Shown: piece after piece, positions 1-8,668 of the stretch
Layout: every line of letters starts with the position of its first letter
Position numbering within the stretch: position 1 is the stretch's first letter
NCBI GenBank assembly: GCA_028221385.1
Contig: JAOIRP010000014.1
Span: 1 to 15,195, forward strand
DNA from: Candidatus Pelagibacter sp.
GTDB lineage: Bacteria > Pseudomonadota > Alphaproteobacteria > Pelagibacterales > Pelagibacteraceae
Direction of reading: 5' to 3'
DNA length: 15,195 nucleotides
Position numbers and translations under genes: made by a program
Notes under the pieces: generated by a model
The model's input: the letters and a program-made list of their open reading frames with translations, nothing else
The model's database searches: none
What the model was told of the DNA's origin: nothing

Positions 1-133
1 ACTTGGGTATAAAAATGCTATTAAATATAGTAATAAAATTAAATCTGATATTGTTAGTGACTTGGATAAATATGGATCAAAATCAAAAAATATCAATGAA
101 ACTTTAAATTATATTTTAAATAGAAATAAATGA
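1..133 (+). CDS. ispA: Farnesyl/geranyl diphosphate synthase, C-terminal end (5' truncated by the window)
   Basis: An open frame enters from the left edge (first whole codon at base 2) and gives 43 residues before a TGA stop at 131-133. The visible tail starts [11 protein letters not shown] and ends with a YILNRNK-like stretch. It resembles the last helix of class I trans-prenyltransferases, which often end in an L..Y...R..-type sequence. The stop overlaps the dxs start in an ATGA junction, and an ispA-dxs pair is common in proteobacteria, where DXS feeds the MEP pathway and FPP synthase condenses its products IPP and DMAPP. The aspartate-rich motifs lie outside the window, so chain length and identity are inferred from context and the short tail. 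Another all-alpha prenyltransferase is the main alternative. Confidence 0.68.
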   Translation, partial: LGYKNAIKYSNKIKSDIVSDLDKYGSKSKNINETLNYILNRNK

Positions 134-2046
134 ATCAAGAATACAAATTTTTAAAAGACATAAATTTTCCATCAGATTTAAAAAAAGTTTCTGAGAATGA
201 TTTACAAGAACTTTCTAATGAAGTCAGAAAGGAGATGATAAATGCTGTATCTGAAACAGGAGGGCATCTTGGTGCAGGCTTGGGTGTAGTCGAGTTGACT
301 GTCGCTCTTCACTATATTTTTGATACTCCAAATGATAAATTGATTTGGGATGTAGGTCATCAAACATATCCTCACAAAATTTTGACTGGCAGAAAAAATA
401 AAATTAAAACTCTTAGACAAGGTAAGGGATTATCAGGTTTTACTAAAAGAACTGAAAGTGAGTATGATCCATTTGGTGCAGCACATAGTTCAACTTCAAT
501 ATCTTCTGCCCTAGGAATAGCAGAGGCTAACAAATTAGCAAATAAATCAAATAATGTTATTGCTGTAATTGGAGACGGTGCAATTAGTGCAGGTATGGCC
601 TATGAAGCCATGAATAATGCCGGTGCTTCAAAAACTAAAATGATTGTTATTTTAAATGATAACGACATGTCTATTGCAAAGCCAGTTGGCGCTATGAGAA
701 CTTATTTAGCAAAATTATTGTCAGGAAAAATTTATTTCAGCTTAAGAGAAACCTTTAAATTAATTACTTCAGCTTTTTCAAAAAGATTTAGTGCTAAAGC
801 AGGAAAAGCAGAAGATTTTTTACGTTCTGCTGTTACTGGTGGAACAATGTTTAATTCACTAGGATTTTATTACGTAGGTCCAATTGATGGGCATGATTTA
901 AATGTTCTTTTACCAATTCTTAAGAATGCCAAAGAATCTAAATATGAAGGCCCTATAATGATTCATGTAAAGACACAGAAAGGAAAGGGATATTCGTATG
1001 CTGAGAAAGCAATTGATCATTATCATGGAGTTTCAAAATTTAATGTCACTACTGGAGAACAAGAAAAAAATGCAACCAATCTTCCGGCCTATACCAAAGT
1101 ATTTGCTAACACATTAGTTAAACATGCTAAAAAAGATAGTAAAATTATAGGAATTACCGCAGCAATGCCTGGTGGAACAGGAATGGATATTTTTGCTAAA
1201 GAATTTCCAAAAAGAATGTTTGATGTTGGAATAGCAGAGCAACATGCAGTTACTTTTTCAGCAGGTTTAGCGACAGAAGGTTTTAAACCCTATGCTGCAA
1301 TTTACTCGACTTTTTTACAAAGAGCTTATGACCAAGTTGTTCATGATGTAGCAATACAAAGTTTACCAGTAAGATTTGCAATAGATAGAGCGGGCTTAGT
1401 AGGAGCTGATGGGTCGACACACGCAGGATCATTCGATATTACCTATCTTTCAACATTACCAAACTTTATAGTGATGGCTGCTAGCGACGAAGCAGAATTA
1501 GTTAAAATGATAAATACATCTGTAGATATAAATGATAAACCTTGTGCAATAAGATACCCAAGAGGTTCAGGAATAGGCTTGGATCTACCTTCCATAGATG
1601 AAAAAATTGATATTGGCAAAGGTAGAGTAATACAAGAAGGAAAACAAATTTGCATTTTAAGCTTAGGAACAAGACTTGAAGAATGTAAAATTGCAGCTGA
1701 GGATTTAAAAAACAAAGGTATCTCAACAACTATTATAGATGCAAGATTTGCAAAACCTCTTGATCAAGAACTTATATTAAAATGTGCAAGAGAACATGAG
1801 GTTATGATTACTATAGAAGAAGGTTCTATAGGAGGCTTTGGCTCACATGTTAAAAACTTATTAGCAGAAAAAGGTATATTTGATAGAGGTTTAAAATTTA
1901 GATCGATGACACTTCCAGATATTTTTATTGAACAAGATAGTCCAAAAAAAATGTATGATATTGCAGGACTTAATGCTTCTCATATTTCAAAAAAAATTTT
2001 AAATCTTTTATTTAATAAAGATACTATTAAAGCAGTAAAAAGCTAA
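130..2046 (+). CDS. dxs: 1-deoxy-D-xylulose-5-phosphate synthase
   Basis: This cytosolic enzyme condenses pyruvate and glyceraldehyde 3-phosphate to DXP using thiamine diphosphate. It is the first step of the MEP isoprenoid pathway, and DXP is also a thiamine and vitamin B6 precursor. The 638 residues match the usual family length. An N-terminal thiamine-binding half carries GGHLG (His46), DVGHQ (His77) and the GDG motif at 148-150, followed by Asn178 in the LNDNDMS segment. The transketolase-like pyrimidine domain has the catalytic Glu370 in GIAEQHA, and the conserved [13 protein letters not shown] stretch ends at His431. A C-terminal transketolase domain follows from about residue 500. The ATG at 130 overlaps the preceding TGA (ATGA), so translational coupling is likely; no Shine-Dalgarno site is visible. 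Only 12 bases separate its stop from that of convergent aroC. Intact, very secure call. Confidence 0.98.
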   Translation: MNQEYKFLKDINFPSDLKKVSENDLQELSNEVRKEMINAVSETGGHLGAGLGVVELTVALHYIFDTPNDKLIWDVGHQTYPHKILTGRKNKIKTLRQGKGLSGFTKRTESEYDPFGAAHSSTSISSALGIAEANKLANKSNNVIAVIGDGAISAGMAYEAMNNAGASKTKMIVILNDNDMSIAKPVGAMRTYLAKLLSGKIYFSLRETFKLITSAFSKRFSAKAGKAEDFLRSAVTGGTMFNSLGFYYVGPIDGHDLNVLLPILKNAKESKYEGPIMIHVKTQKGKGYSYAEKAIDHYHGVSKFNVTTGEQEKNATNLPAYTKVFANTLVKHAKKDSKIIGITAAMPGGTGMDIFAKEFPKRMFDVGIAEQHAVTFSAGLATEGFKPYAAIYSTFLQRAYDQVVHDVAIQSLPVRFAIDRAGLVGADGSTHAGSFDITYLSTLPNFIVMAASDEAELVKMINTSVDINDKPCAIRYPRGSGIGLDLPSIDEKIDIGKGRVIQEGKQICILSLGTRLEECKIAAEDLKNKGISTTIIDARFAKPLDQELILKCAREHEVMITIEEGSIGGFGSHVKNLLAEKGIFDRGLKFRSMTLPDIFIEQDSPKKMYDIAGLNASHISKKILNLLFNKDTIKAVKS

Positions 2047-2058
2047 CTTTATAAAATT

Positions 2059-3141
2059 TTAGCTACACTGAGCTTTGTTCATTAGATAGTGATCTAACAA
2101 AACACAATTCATCATAGCTTCACCAACAGGTACTGCTCTTATGCCAACACAAGGATCATGTCTACCCTTAACAGATATAGTCGTATTTTTTCCAAATTTG
2201 TTTATTGTTTTTCTTGTTGTCAAAATTGAAGATGTTGGTTTTACTGCAAAAGAGGCTACTATTTCTTGACCAGTTGAAATTCCCCCAAGAATTCCTCCAG
2301 CATTATTAGAGTTAAATTTTAATTTTTTACCTTTTTGAGAAATTTCATCTGAGTTCTGCTCTCCACTTAATTGTGCAGAATTCATTCCAGACCCAATATT
2401 AACACCTTTAACTGCATTAATACTCATCATTGCTGACGCAATATCCATATCTAACTTTGAATAGATTGGTGCACCAAGACCAATTGGAACTCCCCTAGCT
2501 CTTATTTCAATAATAGCACCACAAGAAGATCCTGATTTTCTTATACTTAATAAATATTTTTCCCAAAGATTTATCATTGATTTATCTGGGCAAAAAAATG
2601 GATTTTTTCTTATAGTTAAATCACTCCATTTATTAACATCACAACCCAATATTCCTAATTGAGTAACAGCACCTATAACTTGAAATTTACTTCCTATTTT
2701 TTTTTCTAAGACTTTTTTTGCTATTGCTCCTGCTGCAACTCTTGCAGCTGTTTCTCTAGCGGACGATCTTCCTCCACCTCTGTAATCTCTGATTCCATAT
2801 TTTTTAAAATAAGTGAAATCTGCATGTCCTGGTCTAAACTTATCTTTTATATTTCCATAATCTTTAGATCTCATGTCTTGATTATAGATAATTAAAGAAA
2901 TCGGAGTTCCTGTGGTTTTTCCCTCGAAAACTCCTGATAAAATCTGAACTCTGTCATCTTCTTTTCTTTGTGTTGTAAATTTTGATTGTCCAGGTTTTCT
3001 CTTATTTAATTCTACCTGAATATCTTGCTCTTTTAAGTTTATATTTGGTGGACAGCCGTCAACAATACAACCAATTGCTGGCCCATGAGATTCTCCCCAT
3101 GTTGAGAAACGAAATAGCTTTCCAAAAGTATTAAATGACAT
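2059..3141 (-). CDS. aroC: Chorismate synthase
   Basis: It performs the last step of the shikimate pathway, converting EPSP to chorismate with reduced FMN. Chorismate supplies aromatic amino acids, folate and ubiquinone (through 4-hydroxybenzoate). The 360-residue length is typical. It opens with the family signature [10 protein letters not shown] and then GESHG (His19), with DGCPP at 28-32. The second signature FRPGHAD includes His106, and [11 protein letters not shown] (121-131) is the FMN/EPSP-binding stretch. Near the C-terminus GRHDPC and GEAMMNCVL match the usual GRHDPCVxxRAxPVxEAM region. The ATG gives the standard N-terminus; I see no Shine-Dalgarno site. It is divergent from pdxH across 33 bases that hold a perfect short palindrome, and convergent with dxs across 12 bases. 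It appears monocistronic. Confidence 0.98.
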   Translation of the reverse strand: MSFNTFGKLFRFSTWGESHGPAIGCIVDGCPPNINLKEQDIQVELNKRKPGQSKFTTQRKEDDRVQILSGVFEGKTTGTPISLIIYNQDMRSKDYGNIKDKFRPGHADFTYFKKYGIRDYRGGGRSSARETAARVAAGAIAKKVLEKKIGSKFQVIGAVTQLGILGCDVNKWSDLTIRKNPFFCPDKSMINLWEKYLLSIRKSGSSCGAIIEIRARGVPIGLGAPIYSKLDMDIASAMMSINAVKGVNIGSGMNSAQLSGEQNSDEISQKGKKLKFNSNNAGGILGGISTGQEIVASFAVKPTSSILTTRKTINKFGKNTTISVKGRHDPCVGIRAVPVGEAMMNCVLLDHYLMNKAQCS

Positions 3142-3142
3142 T

Positions 3143-3159
3143 ATCTATATTATATAGAT
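3143..3159. repeat. 17-base palindrome between divergent aroC and pdxH
   Basis: The sequence ATCTATA-TTA-TATAGAT is a perfect inverted repeat with 7-base arms and a 3-base centre. It fills about half of the 33-base gap between the two start codons. It also contains overlapping -10-like hexamers: TATATT or TATTAT on the plus strand (3146-3151, 3148-3153) and TATAAT on the minus strand (3154-3149). It may be a shared promoter core or an operator, but in DNA this AT-rich such palindromes also arise by chance. The repeat itself is certain; its function is not. Confidence 0.45.
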
Positions 3160-3174
3160 TATTTTGTTAAAATT

Positions 3175-3801
3175 ATGAATCAAAAAAACTCACTTGGGCT
3201 TAATATCTGCTTTTTAGATCTAAATGATCCAATAGAGCTATTTAGAGTGTGGATGGAAGAAGCAAAAAAAACTGAACCAAATGACCCAAATGCTCTCGCA
3301 TTAGCAACTTCTGATAAAGATAATTCTCCATCAGTCAGAATGGTTTTGTTAAAAGATTTTAGTAAAGATGGTTTTACATTTTACACAAATTTAAATAGTC
3401 AAAAAGGGAATGAACTAAAAAGCAATCCAAAAGCAGCAATGTGTTTTCATTGGAAAAGCCTATTAAGACAAATAAGAATTACAGGACAAATAAAAAAAGT
3501 TTCAGATAAAGTTGCAGATGAATATTATAATACCAGAGCTTATGAAAGTAGAATAGGAGCATGGGCATCGAAACAAAGTACTATTTTAAAAAATAGAGAT
3601 GAACTTTTAAAATCTATAGAAGTTTTCAAGCAAAAATATAATGATCAATCTAAAGTACCAAGACCCGATCATTGGTCTGGTTGGAATTTAATTCCATCAA
3701 GCATTGAATTTTGGTTGGATGGAGATAGTAGAATTCATGAAAGACTGAAATATAATAGAGAAGAAACTGGAAGTTGGGTTAAATCTTTGTTAAATCCTTA
3801 A
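3175..3801 (+). CDS. pdxH: Pyridoxine/pyridoxamine 5'-phosphate oxidase
   Basis: This FMN-dependent cytosolic oxidase converts pyridoxine or pyridoxamine 5'-phosphate to pyridoxal 5'-phosphate, using oxygen. The 208 residues fit the family. Visible motifs, in order, are RMVLLK (55-60), FYTN with the following SQKG (69-78), the FMN/substrate stretch FHWKSLLRQIRITG (91-104) and GAWASKQS (128-135). The C-terminal PNPOx dimerisation region has RPDHWSGW (163-170) and EFW...RIHERLKY, where Arg186 and His188 are the expected substrate-contact residues. The start is the first ATG after the gap with aroC; no Shine-Dalgarno site is seen. Its stop shares the palindromic TTAA at 3798-3801 with the convergent prenyl synthase gene. 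No de novo B6 gene (pdxJ, pdxA) is present here, so whether it serves synthesis or salvage cannot be told from this window. Confidence 0.97.
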   Translation: MNQKNSLGLNICFLDLNDPIELFRVWMEEAKKTEPNDPNALALATSDKDNSPSVRMVLLKDFSKDGFTFYTNLNSQKGNELKSNPKAAMCFHWKSLLRQIRITGQIKKVSDKVADEYYNTRAYESRIGAWASKQSTILKNRDELLKSIEVFKQKYNDQSKVPRPDHWSGWNLIPSSIEFWLDGDSRIHERLKYNREETGSWVKSLLNP

Positions 3802-4811
3802 AAGCTTCTTTCCAAACTAAATGAAGTAAGATTTTCTAAAACTTTTTTTTCTTCACTATCTTTAAAAACGGTAAGAGAATTTGATGCAAGATTTATAAAA
3901 TGTTCCGCTTTTTTGTAACATTCTTTAATGATATTATACTTTTTAATCAGCGTTAAAGTAAAATTAAAATCATCATTTGATCTAGCATCATGTTTGAAGA
4001 TATCTTTTAGTTTTTCTTTTTCAAATTTAGTTATCTTTTGAAACAAAAGAATTACTGGTAAAGTGATTTTACCTTCAAAAAAATCTTTACCAATTTTTTT
4101 TCCAAATGCTTTTAAATCAGAATTATAATCAAGAGTGTCGTCTGCAATTTGAAAAGTTAAACCTAAATTTTTTCCATAAAATTCTAAAGCTTCTTTTTCT
4201 TTAGTTTCTTTATCTGACAAAATTGCACCTACTTTGGTTGCAGCAGAAAAAAGTTCAGCAGTTTTGGCTGTTATAATTTTGAAGTAAGTTTCCTCCAACA
4301 TGTCCACTTCACCTTTATGCTGAAGTTGTAATACTTCTCCTTGTGCAATTTTAGACGAAGTAGAAGATAAAAGTTTTAAAACCTCTATGTTACCGTCTTC
4401 AACCATCATTTCAAAACATCTACTTAAAAGATAATCCCCAATTAATATTGATGAATGATTTCCCCAAATCGAATTTGATGTTTTTTTCCCTCTTCTTATA
4501 CTTCCAACATCAATTACATCATCATGCAACAAGGTAGCTCCATGAATCATTTCCACACATGCGGCTAAGTTAATATCCCTCCCACCTTTTGAATAGCCAC
4601 ATAACTTTGCAGATCCAAGTGTTAAAAGTGCTCTTAATCTTTTGCCTCCAGTCTCAACATGATAGTCTGTCATCTTTTGAACAAGATCAACTTTACTCAT
4701 TAATTTTGATTTAATTTTTTCTTCAACCAAAACTAATTTTTCATCAACAGAATCTTTTAGTTGAAAATAAGAATTATTTATTTGATTTTTAAGTTGGACA
4801 ACAGTTCCCAT
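3798..4811 (-). CDS. ispB: Long-chain polyprenyl (octaprenyl-type) diphosphate synthase
   Basis: This trans-prenyltransferase extends an allylic diphosphate with IPP to make the ubiquinone side chain. With the ATG at 4811 the protein has 337 residues starting MGTVVQLKN, close to the usual IspB length. The first aspartate-rich motif is LLHDDVID (Asp97, Asp98, Asp101), the second is QIADDTLDY (Asp224, Asp225, Asp228), and GGKRLR (55-60) is the IPP-binding stretch. The residues four and five places before the first motif are Thr93 and Ala92. Such small residues fit a long-chain product, in contrast to the aromatic residues of short-chain synthases. The frame stays open upstream to an ATG at 4877, adding 22 residues (MKFKVRQ...), but that extension is not family-like and would cover the divergent promoter region. 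Exact chain length is not readable from sequence. Confidence 0.93.
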   Translation of the reverse strand: MGTVVQLKNQINNSYFQLKDSVDEKLVLVEEKIKSKLMSKVDLVQKMTDYHVETGGKRLRALLTLGSAKLCGYSKGGRDINLAACVEMIHGATLLHDDVIDVGSIRRGKKTSNSIWGNHSSILIGDYLLSRCFEMMVEDGNIEVLKLLSSTSSKIAQGEVLQLQHKGEVDMLEETYFKIITAKTAELFSAATKVGAILSDKETKEKEALEFYGKNLGLTFQIADDTLDYNSDLKAFGKKIGKDFFEGKITLPVILLFQKITKFEKEKLKDIFKHDARSNDDFNFTLTLIKKYNIIKECYKKAEHFINLASNSLTVFKDSEEKKVLENLTSFSLERSF

Positions 4812-4856
4812 AAAAAAATAAGTTAGTATAATTAAGTTATATTTATTACTTATCAA

Positions 4857-4884
4857 TTGACGCACCTTAAACTTCAACTATAAG
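4857..4884 (+). promoter_or_regulatory. Putative sigma-70 promoter for the S49 peptidase-glyQ-glyS-ppdK operon
   Basis: A -35-like TTGACG (4857-4862) is followed after 16 bases by a -10-like TATAAG (4879-4884); each differs from consensus at one position. Transcription would begin near 4891, leaving a leader of about 34 bases. That leader holds an AAGGA Shine-Dalgarno site at 4914-4918, six bases before the ATG at 4925. It lies in the window's longest gap (4812-4924), upstream of a run of four overlapping genes, which is where a promoter is expected. I see no terminator, riboswitch or small RNA in the gap. Confidence 0.5.
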
Positions 4885-4924
4885 TAGGCTTTATATTAAA
4901 TTAAAAATTCTATAAGGATAAACA

Positions 4925-5731
4925 ATGTTCTCTTTTTTTAAAAAGAAAAATATAGTAGCTCATATCAAGCTAAATGGTGTAATTGGCAATGTGGGCAGAT
5001 TTAAACAAGGATTAGATTTCTCAGGACAAGAGGAAATTATTGAAAAAGCATTTTCTCTAAAGAAAGCTAAAGCGGTGGCAATTACCATTAACTCTCCTGG
5101 TGGATCACCAGTTCAATCACATTTAATCTATAGCTTTATAAGGGAGCAAGCAAAAAAGAATAAAATGAAAGTATTTGTATTTGCTGAGGATGTTGCTGCT
5201 TCCGGTGGGTATTTAATTGCATGTGCTGGAGATGAAATATATGCAAATTCAAGCTCAATAATTGGATCTATAGGAGTAATATACTCTTCTTTTGGCTTTA
5301 CAGAATTAATAAAAAAAATTGGTGTTGAAAGAAGAGTACATACAGCGGGTAAAAATAAAAGTTCATTAGATCCCTTCCAAGATGAAAAAAAAGAGGATAT
5401 TGAAAGATTAAAAAATATTCAACTTGACCTTCATAAAGATTTTATTGACGTTGTAGAAGAAAGTAGAGGATCAAAGCTTAAAAAAGATCAAATAGAATTA
5501 TTTTCTGGTGAGTTCTGGTCAGGTAACAAAGCAAAAGAATTAGGACTAGTTGACGGAATTGGAAATGCAAATCAAATTTTGAAAGAAAAATTTGGTGAAG
5601 ATGTAGTTATTAAAAAATTTGAAAAATCTAAAGGCTGGTTAAGCAAAAAACTTTCTTCATCAACCAATCAAATGGACCAGTTTGCAAATATTTTAGAGGA
5701 AAGATCTATTTGGCAACGCTATGGTTTCTAA
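4925..5731 (+). CDS. sppA: S49 family serine peptidase (SppA/SohB-like)
   Basis: This is a ClpP-fold Ser-Lys peptidase of the signal-peptide-peptidase A/SohB type, thought to clear signal peptides or misfolded membrane proteins. At 268 residues it is the short single-domain form. The oxyanion-hole stretch NSPGG (56-60) is followed by the nucleophile Ser93 in DVAASGGY. The probable general base is Lys145 in the [11 protein letters not shown] segment, matching the lysine in the YKS..PF-type motif of Spp[18 protein letters not shown] segment near 195-210 is the usual S49 end motif. The N-terminus ([18 protein letters not shown]) has no clear signal peptide or membrane segment, unlike classical SppA, so it may be cytosolic or peripheral. 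The start has the clearest Shine-Dalgarno site of the window (AAGGA, six bases away). It overlaps glyQ by 11 bases and sits in the alphaproteobacterial order peptidase-glyQ-glyS-ppdK. Confidence 0.92.
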   Translation: MFSFFKKKNIVAHIKLNGVIGNVGRFKQGLDFSGQEEIIEKAFSLKKAKAVAITINSPGGSPVQSHLIYSFIREQAKKNKMKVFVFAEDVAASGGYLIACAGDEIYANSSSIIGSIGVIYSSFGFTELIKKIGVERRVHTAGKNKSSLDPFQDEKKEDIERLKNIQLDLHKDFIDVVEESRGSKLKKDQIELFSGEFWSGNKAKELGLVDGIGNANQILKEKFGEDVVIKKFEKSKGWLSKKLSSSTNQMDQFANILEERSIWQRYGF

Positions 5732-6602
5732 AAAAAACATAAAACCAAAATTTCAAAGTTTTCAAGAGACTATTTTAAATCTTCAAAAATACTGGAGTAA
5801 ACAAGGGTGTGTTATATTACAACCTTATGATATTGAAGTAGGAGCAGGTACATTTCATCCTGCAACAACATTAAGATCGTTAGGACCACAACCTTGGAAA
5901 ACAGCATATGTTCAGCCGTCGAGAAGACCAACAGATGGAAGGTATGGAGATAACCCAAATAGACTTCAGCATTACTATCAATTTCAAGTTTTAATTAAAC
6001 CTTCTCCAGATAATATTAAAAAACTTTATTTAAATAGTTTAACTACAATTGGAATCAACCACAAAGAACATGATATTAGGTTTGTAGAAGACGATTGGGA
6101 AAGTCCAACTTTAGGTGCAGCAGGTTTAGGTTGGGAAGTATGGTGCGATGGAATGGAAATTACTCAATTTACTTATTTTCAACAAATGGCAGGTATTGAA
6201 TGTAAACCTGTATCTGTTGAAATTACTTATGGTCTTGAAAGAATTTGCATGTTTACGCAACAAAAAAAAAATGTTTATGATTTAGCATGGAACGAAGAAG
6301 GTATTAAGTATGGAGATGTTTTTCTTCAGGCAGAAAAAGAATTTTCAGCATATAATTTTGAGCATGCCAATACAGATAGGCTATTTAAAATGTTTGATAT
6401 GCTAGAATTGGAAGCAAAGTCGCTTTTGGAAAAAAAAATTTCACTACCAGCATATGATCAATGTTTAAAAGCAAGTCATGTATTTAACATTTTAGATGCA
6501 AGAGGTGTAATTAGTGTTGCACAAAGAGCTGAATATATTGCACGGATTAGAGACATCACCAAAGCAGTAGCTGATGCCTGGTTAAGTAGTCAAACAAAAT
6601 AA
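5721..6602 (+). CDS. glyQ: Glycyl-tRNA synthetase, alpha subunit
   Basis: This is the catalytic subunit of the bacterial alpha2beta2 glycyl-tRNA synthetase, which forms glycyl-adenylate and charges tRNA-Gly. The 293 residues fit the family. The class II core is clear: the opening [17 protein letters not shown] (21-37), then [11 protein letters not shown] (39-49), [20 protein letters not shown] (63-82) and HYYQFQV. Further on come [19 protein letters not shown] and a GLERICMF segment that includes the motif 3 arginine. The start is an ATG inside the end of the peptidase gene (11-base overlap, different frame), so coupled translation is likely; no good Shine-Dalgarno site is at the right distance. 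The stop overlaps the glyS ATG by one base (TAATG). A run of ten A at 6262-6271 lies within the gene without breaking the frame. Confidence 0.98.
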   Translation: MVSKKNIKPKFQSFQETILNLQKYWSKQGCVILQPYDIEVGAGTFHPATTLRSLGPQPWKTAYVQPSRRPTDGRYGDNPNRLQHYYQFQVLIKPSPDNIKKLYLNSLTTIGINHKEHDIRFVEDDWESPTLGAAGLGWEVWCDGMEITQFTYFQQMAGIECKPVSVEITYGLERICMFTQQKKNVYDLAWNEEGIKYGDVFLQAEKEFSAYNFEHANTDRLFKMFDMLELEAKSLLEKKISLPAYDQCLKASHVFNILDARGVISVAQRAEYIARIRDITKAVADAWLSSQTK

Positions 6603-8668
6603 TGTCAGAGTTTTTTTTAGAATTATTTAGTGAAGAAATTCCTGCAAACCTACAGAGAGTTTCGCGTGCTCTTTTATTGGAAAATTTTAAAAAATTATTT
6701 CTAGAAAAAGGAATAAATTTTGACAAAAGTGAAACCTTTTCAACACCAAATAGATTAATTATTCTTTTTAAAGATTTACCTTTAGAAATTAAGCAGAAAG
6801 AAGAGGAGATAAAAGGTCCAAATGTAAAAGCTCCTGAGAAAGCTATTAAAGGTTTTTTAAGATCTAACGAAATAGATGAAAAAGATTTATTTAAAAAAAA
6901 TTTAGAAAAAGGTGAGTTCTATTTTTATAAAAAATCATCGAGTAAAATTAACACAGCCATCTTATTAGAGGAACAAATACCTAATATTCTTGATAAATTA
7001 CAGTGGAAGAAGTCGATGAGGTGGGGAAATTATTCGTTAAACTGGGCAAGACCTCTAAAATCAATATTAGCAATTTTTAACAACAAAAGTCTAAATTTTA
7101 GTTATCACCACTTAACAAGCGCTAGTGACACTTTCATAGATAAAGAATTTGAAGACAAAAAAAGGAAATTTAAAAATTTTGAAGAATATAAAAATTATTT
7201 TAAAAAGTTAGATATTATAATTGACCAATCATTGAGAAAAGAATTTATTTTAAAAGAGTTTGAAAAAGTATCAAAAAAAAGAAATTTTTTTATTGAAACA
7301 AACCATAAGCTTTTAGATGAAGTGACAAATCTAGTGGAACAACCTAATATATTAATCTGTAAATTTGATGATAGGTTTTTGAATATACCAAAAGAAATAT
7401 TAATTATTACCATGCAACACCATCAAAAATATTTTCCAACTTTTGATAAAAATGGAAAAATTACTAATGAATTTTTAGTCGTGGCTAATAAAAAAGATAC
7501 AAAAGGGTATATTAAATTGGGAAATGAGAGAGTGGTAGAGGCAAGATTAAGCGATGCCCAATTTTTTTGGGAAAAAAACAAATCTCAAAATCTTGTAAAG
7601 CAGATGTCTAAATTAAAGACTATGAATTACTTTAAGGGACTTGGTTCTTATTTTGATAAAATTCAAAGAATGAGAAAACTTGGTGGTATGATTTCAGATG
7701 AATTGTTAATAAGCAAAGATCAAGTTGAATTATCGGCTTCAATTTGTAAAGTTGATTTAATATCAGACCTTGTTGGGGAATTTCCTGAGCTCCAAGGAAT
7801 AATGGGGGGATATTTTGCAGAGTCACAAGGATTTGATAAAAATATATCTTTAGCTGTTAGCGAACATTATCTTCCAACAGGCCTAGATAGCAAAACTCCT
7901 AAAAAGCCATTTAGTATTGCTTTAGCCTTATCAGATAAAATTGATACATTAGTCGGGTTTTTTGGAATTAATCAAAAACCAACTAGCTCGAAAGACCCTT
8001 ATGCCCTTAGGAGGTCCGCACTAGGTATAATTAAGTTGTTAGTTGATAATAATAAAGAATTTAAAATAAAAGATCTTATTAGCTACTCTATATCTCTTTA
8101 TAGAGAACAAGGTTTTGAATTAACAAACGACTCTCTTCAAAAAGAGCTAAGCAATTTTTTAACTGAGAGACTTAGATATTACATGAAAGAAAAAGAAATT
8201 CGAATTGATATAGTAGATGCAAGTATTAACTCACATAATTTAGACAAAATCAATGAATCTTATAAAAAAGCTTTAACTTTAAACAAAGTAATAAAGTTAC
8301 AAATTGGAGAAGATATTGTTTCGAGCTACAAAAGAGCATCTAGCATATTAGAAAGCGAATTAAAAAATCAGAATTTGGGTCTATCAAATACAACTGACCC
8401 TGGTATTTTTAAAAATGATTATGAAAAAAACTTACTTAAAAAAATCAATGAGTTAAAAAAGTACTTTTCAAGCATTAATAAAGATGAAAATTATAAAGTT
8501 TCTCTAGATAATTTAGCTAATTCAAAAAAAGTAATATTTGAGTTTTTTGACAACGTAAAAGTTAACGATCAAGAGGAAAATATTAAAAAAAACAGATTGG
8601 AACTTTTGCAAATGTTATGTAGAACATTCAATAATTACATAAATTTTTCTAACCTTGAAGTAAAGTAG
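6602..8668 (+). CDS. glyS: Glycyl-tRNA synthetase, beta subunit
   Basis: This is the large partner of GlyQ, needed for tRNA-Gly binding in the alpha2beta2 enzyme. The 688 residues match the usual length. It begins FLELFSEEIPA (4-14), the standard GlyS N-terminus. It contains MQHHQKYFPTFD near residue 271 and EARLSDAQFFWEKN (about 315-328) from the body domain. An HD-like region around 380-470 carries GEFPELQGIMGGYFA and KDPYALRRSALGII near 464, and a helical anticodon-binding C-terminus follows. Residues about 90-260 are very lysine-rich, but the frame is intact. Its ATG overlaps the glyQ stop (TAATG), which fits equal production of the two subunits. Its TAG stop shares one base with the GTG start of ppdK (TAGTG). 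Confidence 0.98.
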   Translation: MSEFFLELFSEEIPANLQRVSRALLLENFKKLFLEKGINFDKSETFSTPNRLIILFKDLPLEIKQKEEEIKGPNVKAPEKAIKGFLRSNEIDEKDLFKKNLEKGEFYFYKKSSSKINTAILLEEQIPNILDKLQWKKSMRWGNYSLNWARPLKSILAIFNNKSLNFSYHHLTSASDTFIDKEFEDKKRKFKNFEEYKNYFKKLDIIIDQSLRKEFILKEFEKVSKKRNFFIETNHKLLDEVTNLVEQPNILICKFDDRFLNIPKEILIITMQHHQKYFPTFDKNGKITNEFLVVANKKDTKGYIKLGNERVVEARLSDAQFFWEKNKSQNLVKQMSKLKTMNYFKGLGSYFDKIQRMRKLGGMISDELLISKDQVELSASICKVDLISDLVGEFPELQGIMGGYFAESQGFDKNISLAVSEHYLPTGLDSKTPKKPFSIALALSDKIDTLVGFFGINQKPTSSKDPYALRRSALGIIKLLVDNNKEFKIKDLISYSISLYREQGFELTNDSLQKELSNFLTERLRYYMKEKEIRIDIVDASINSHNLDKINESYKKALTLNKVIKLQIGEDIVSSYKRASSILESELKNQNLGLSNTTDPGIFKNDYEKNLLKKINELKKYFSSINKDENYKVSLDNLANSKKVIFEFFDNVKVNDQEENIKKNRLELLQMLCRTFNNYINFSNLEVK

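Noticed and set aside
1443..1729. Two overlapping antisense open frames within dxs (90 and 75 residues).
   Set aside because: They lie wholly inside a strongly conserved gene, match no family I know, and look like chance open frames in AT-rich DNA.
2041..2064. Inverted repeat AGCTAA ... TTAGCT around the facing stop codons of dxs and aroC, as a two-way terminator.
   Set aside because: The arms are only six bases, with a 12-base AT-rich loop and no GC-rich stem. The symmetry is explained by both genes ending in the codons AGC TAA.
4858..4865. The octamer TGACGCAC, which recurs at 13201-13208, as a shared regulatory site.
   Set aside because: The copies have unrelated contexts: one overlaps the -35 of the peptidase promoter, the other reaches into the ygfZ stop codon. 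Two copies of eight bases in 15 kb are weak evidence.
4812..4877. A 22-residue N-terminal extension of the prenyl synthase from an ATG at 4877.
   Set aside because: The extra residues do not look like the family. The start at 4811 gives the standard N-terminus and leaves the divergent promoter region free.
7195..7826. Antisense open frames of 72 and 64 residues inside glyS.
   Set aside because: They lie fully within conserved glyS sequence and have no independent support.
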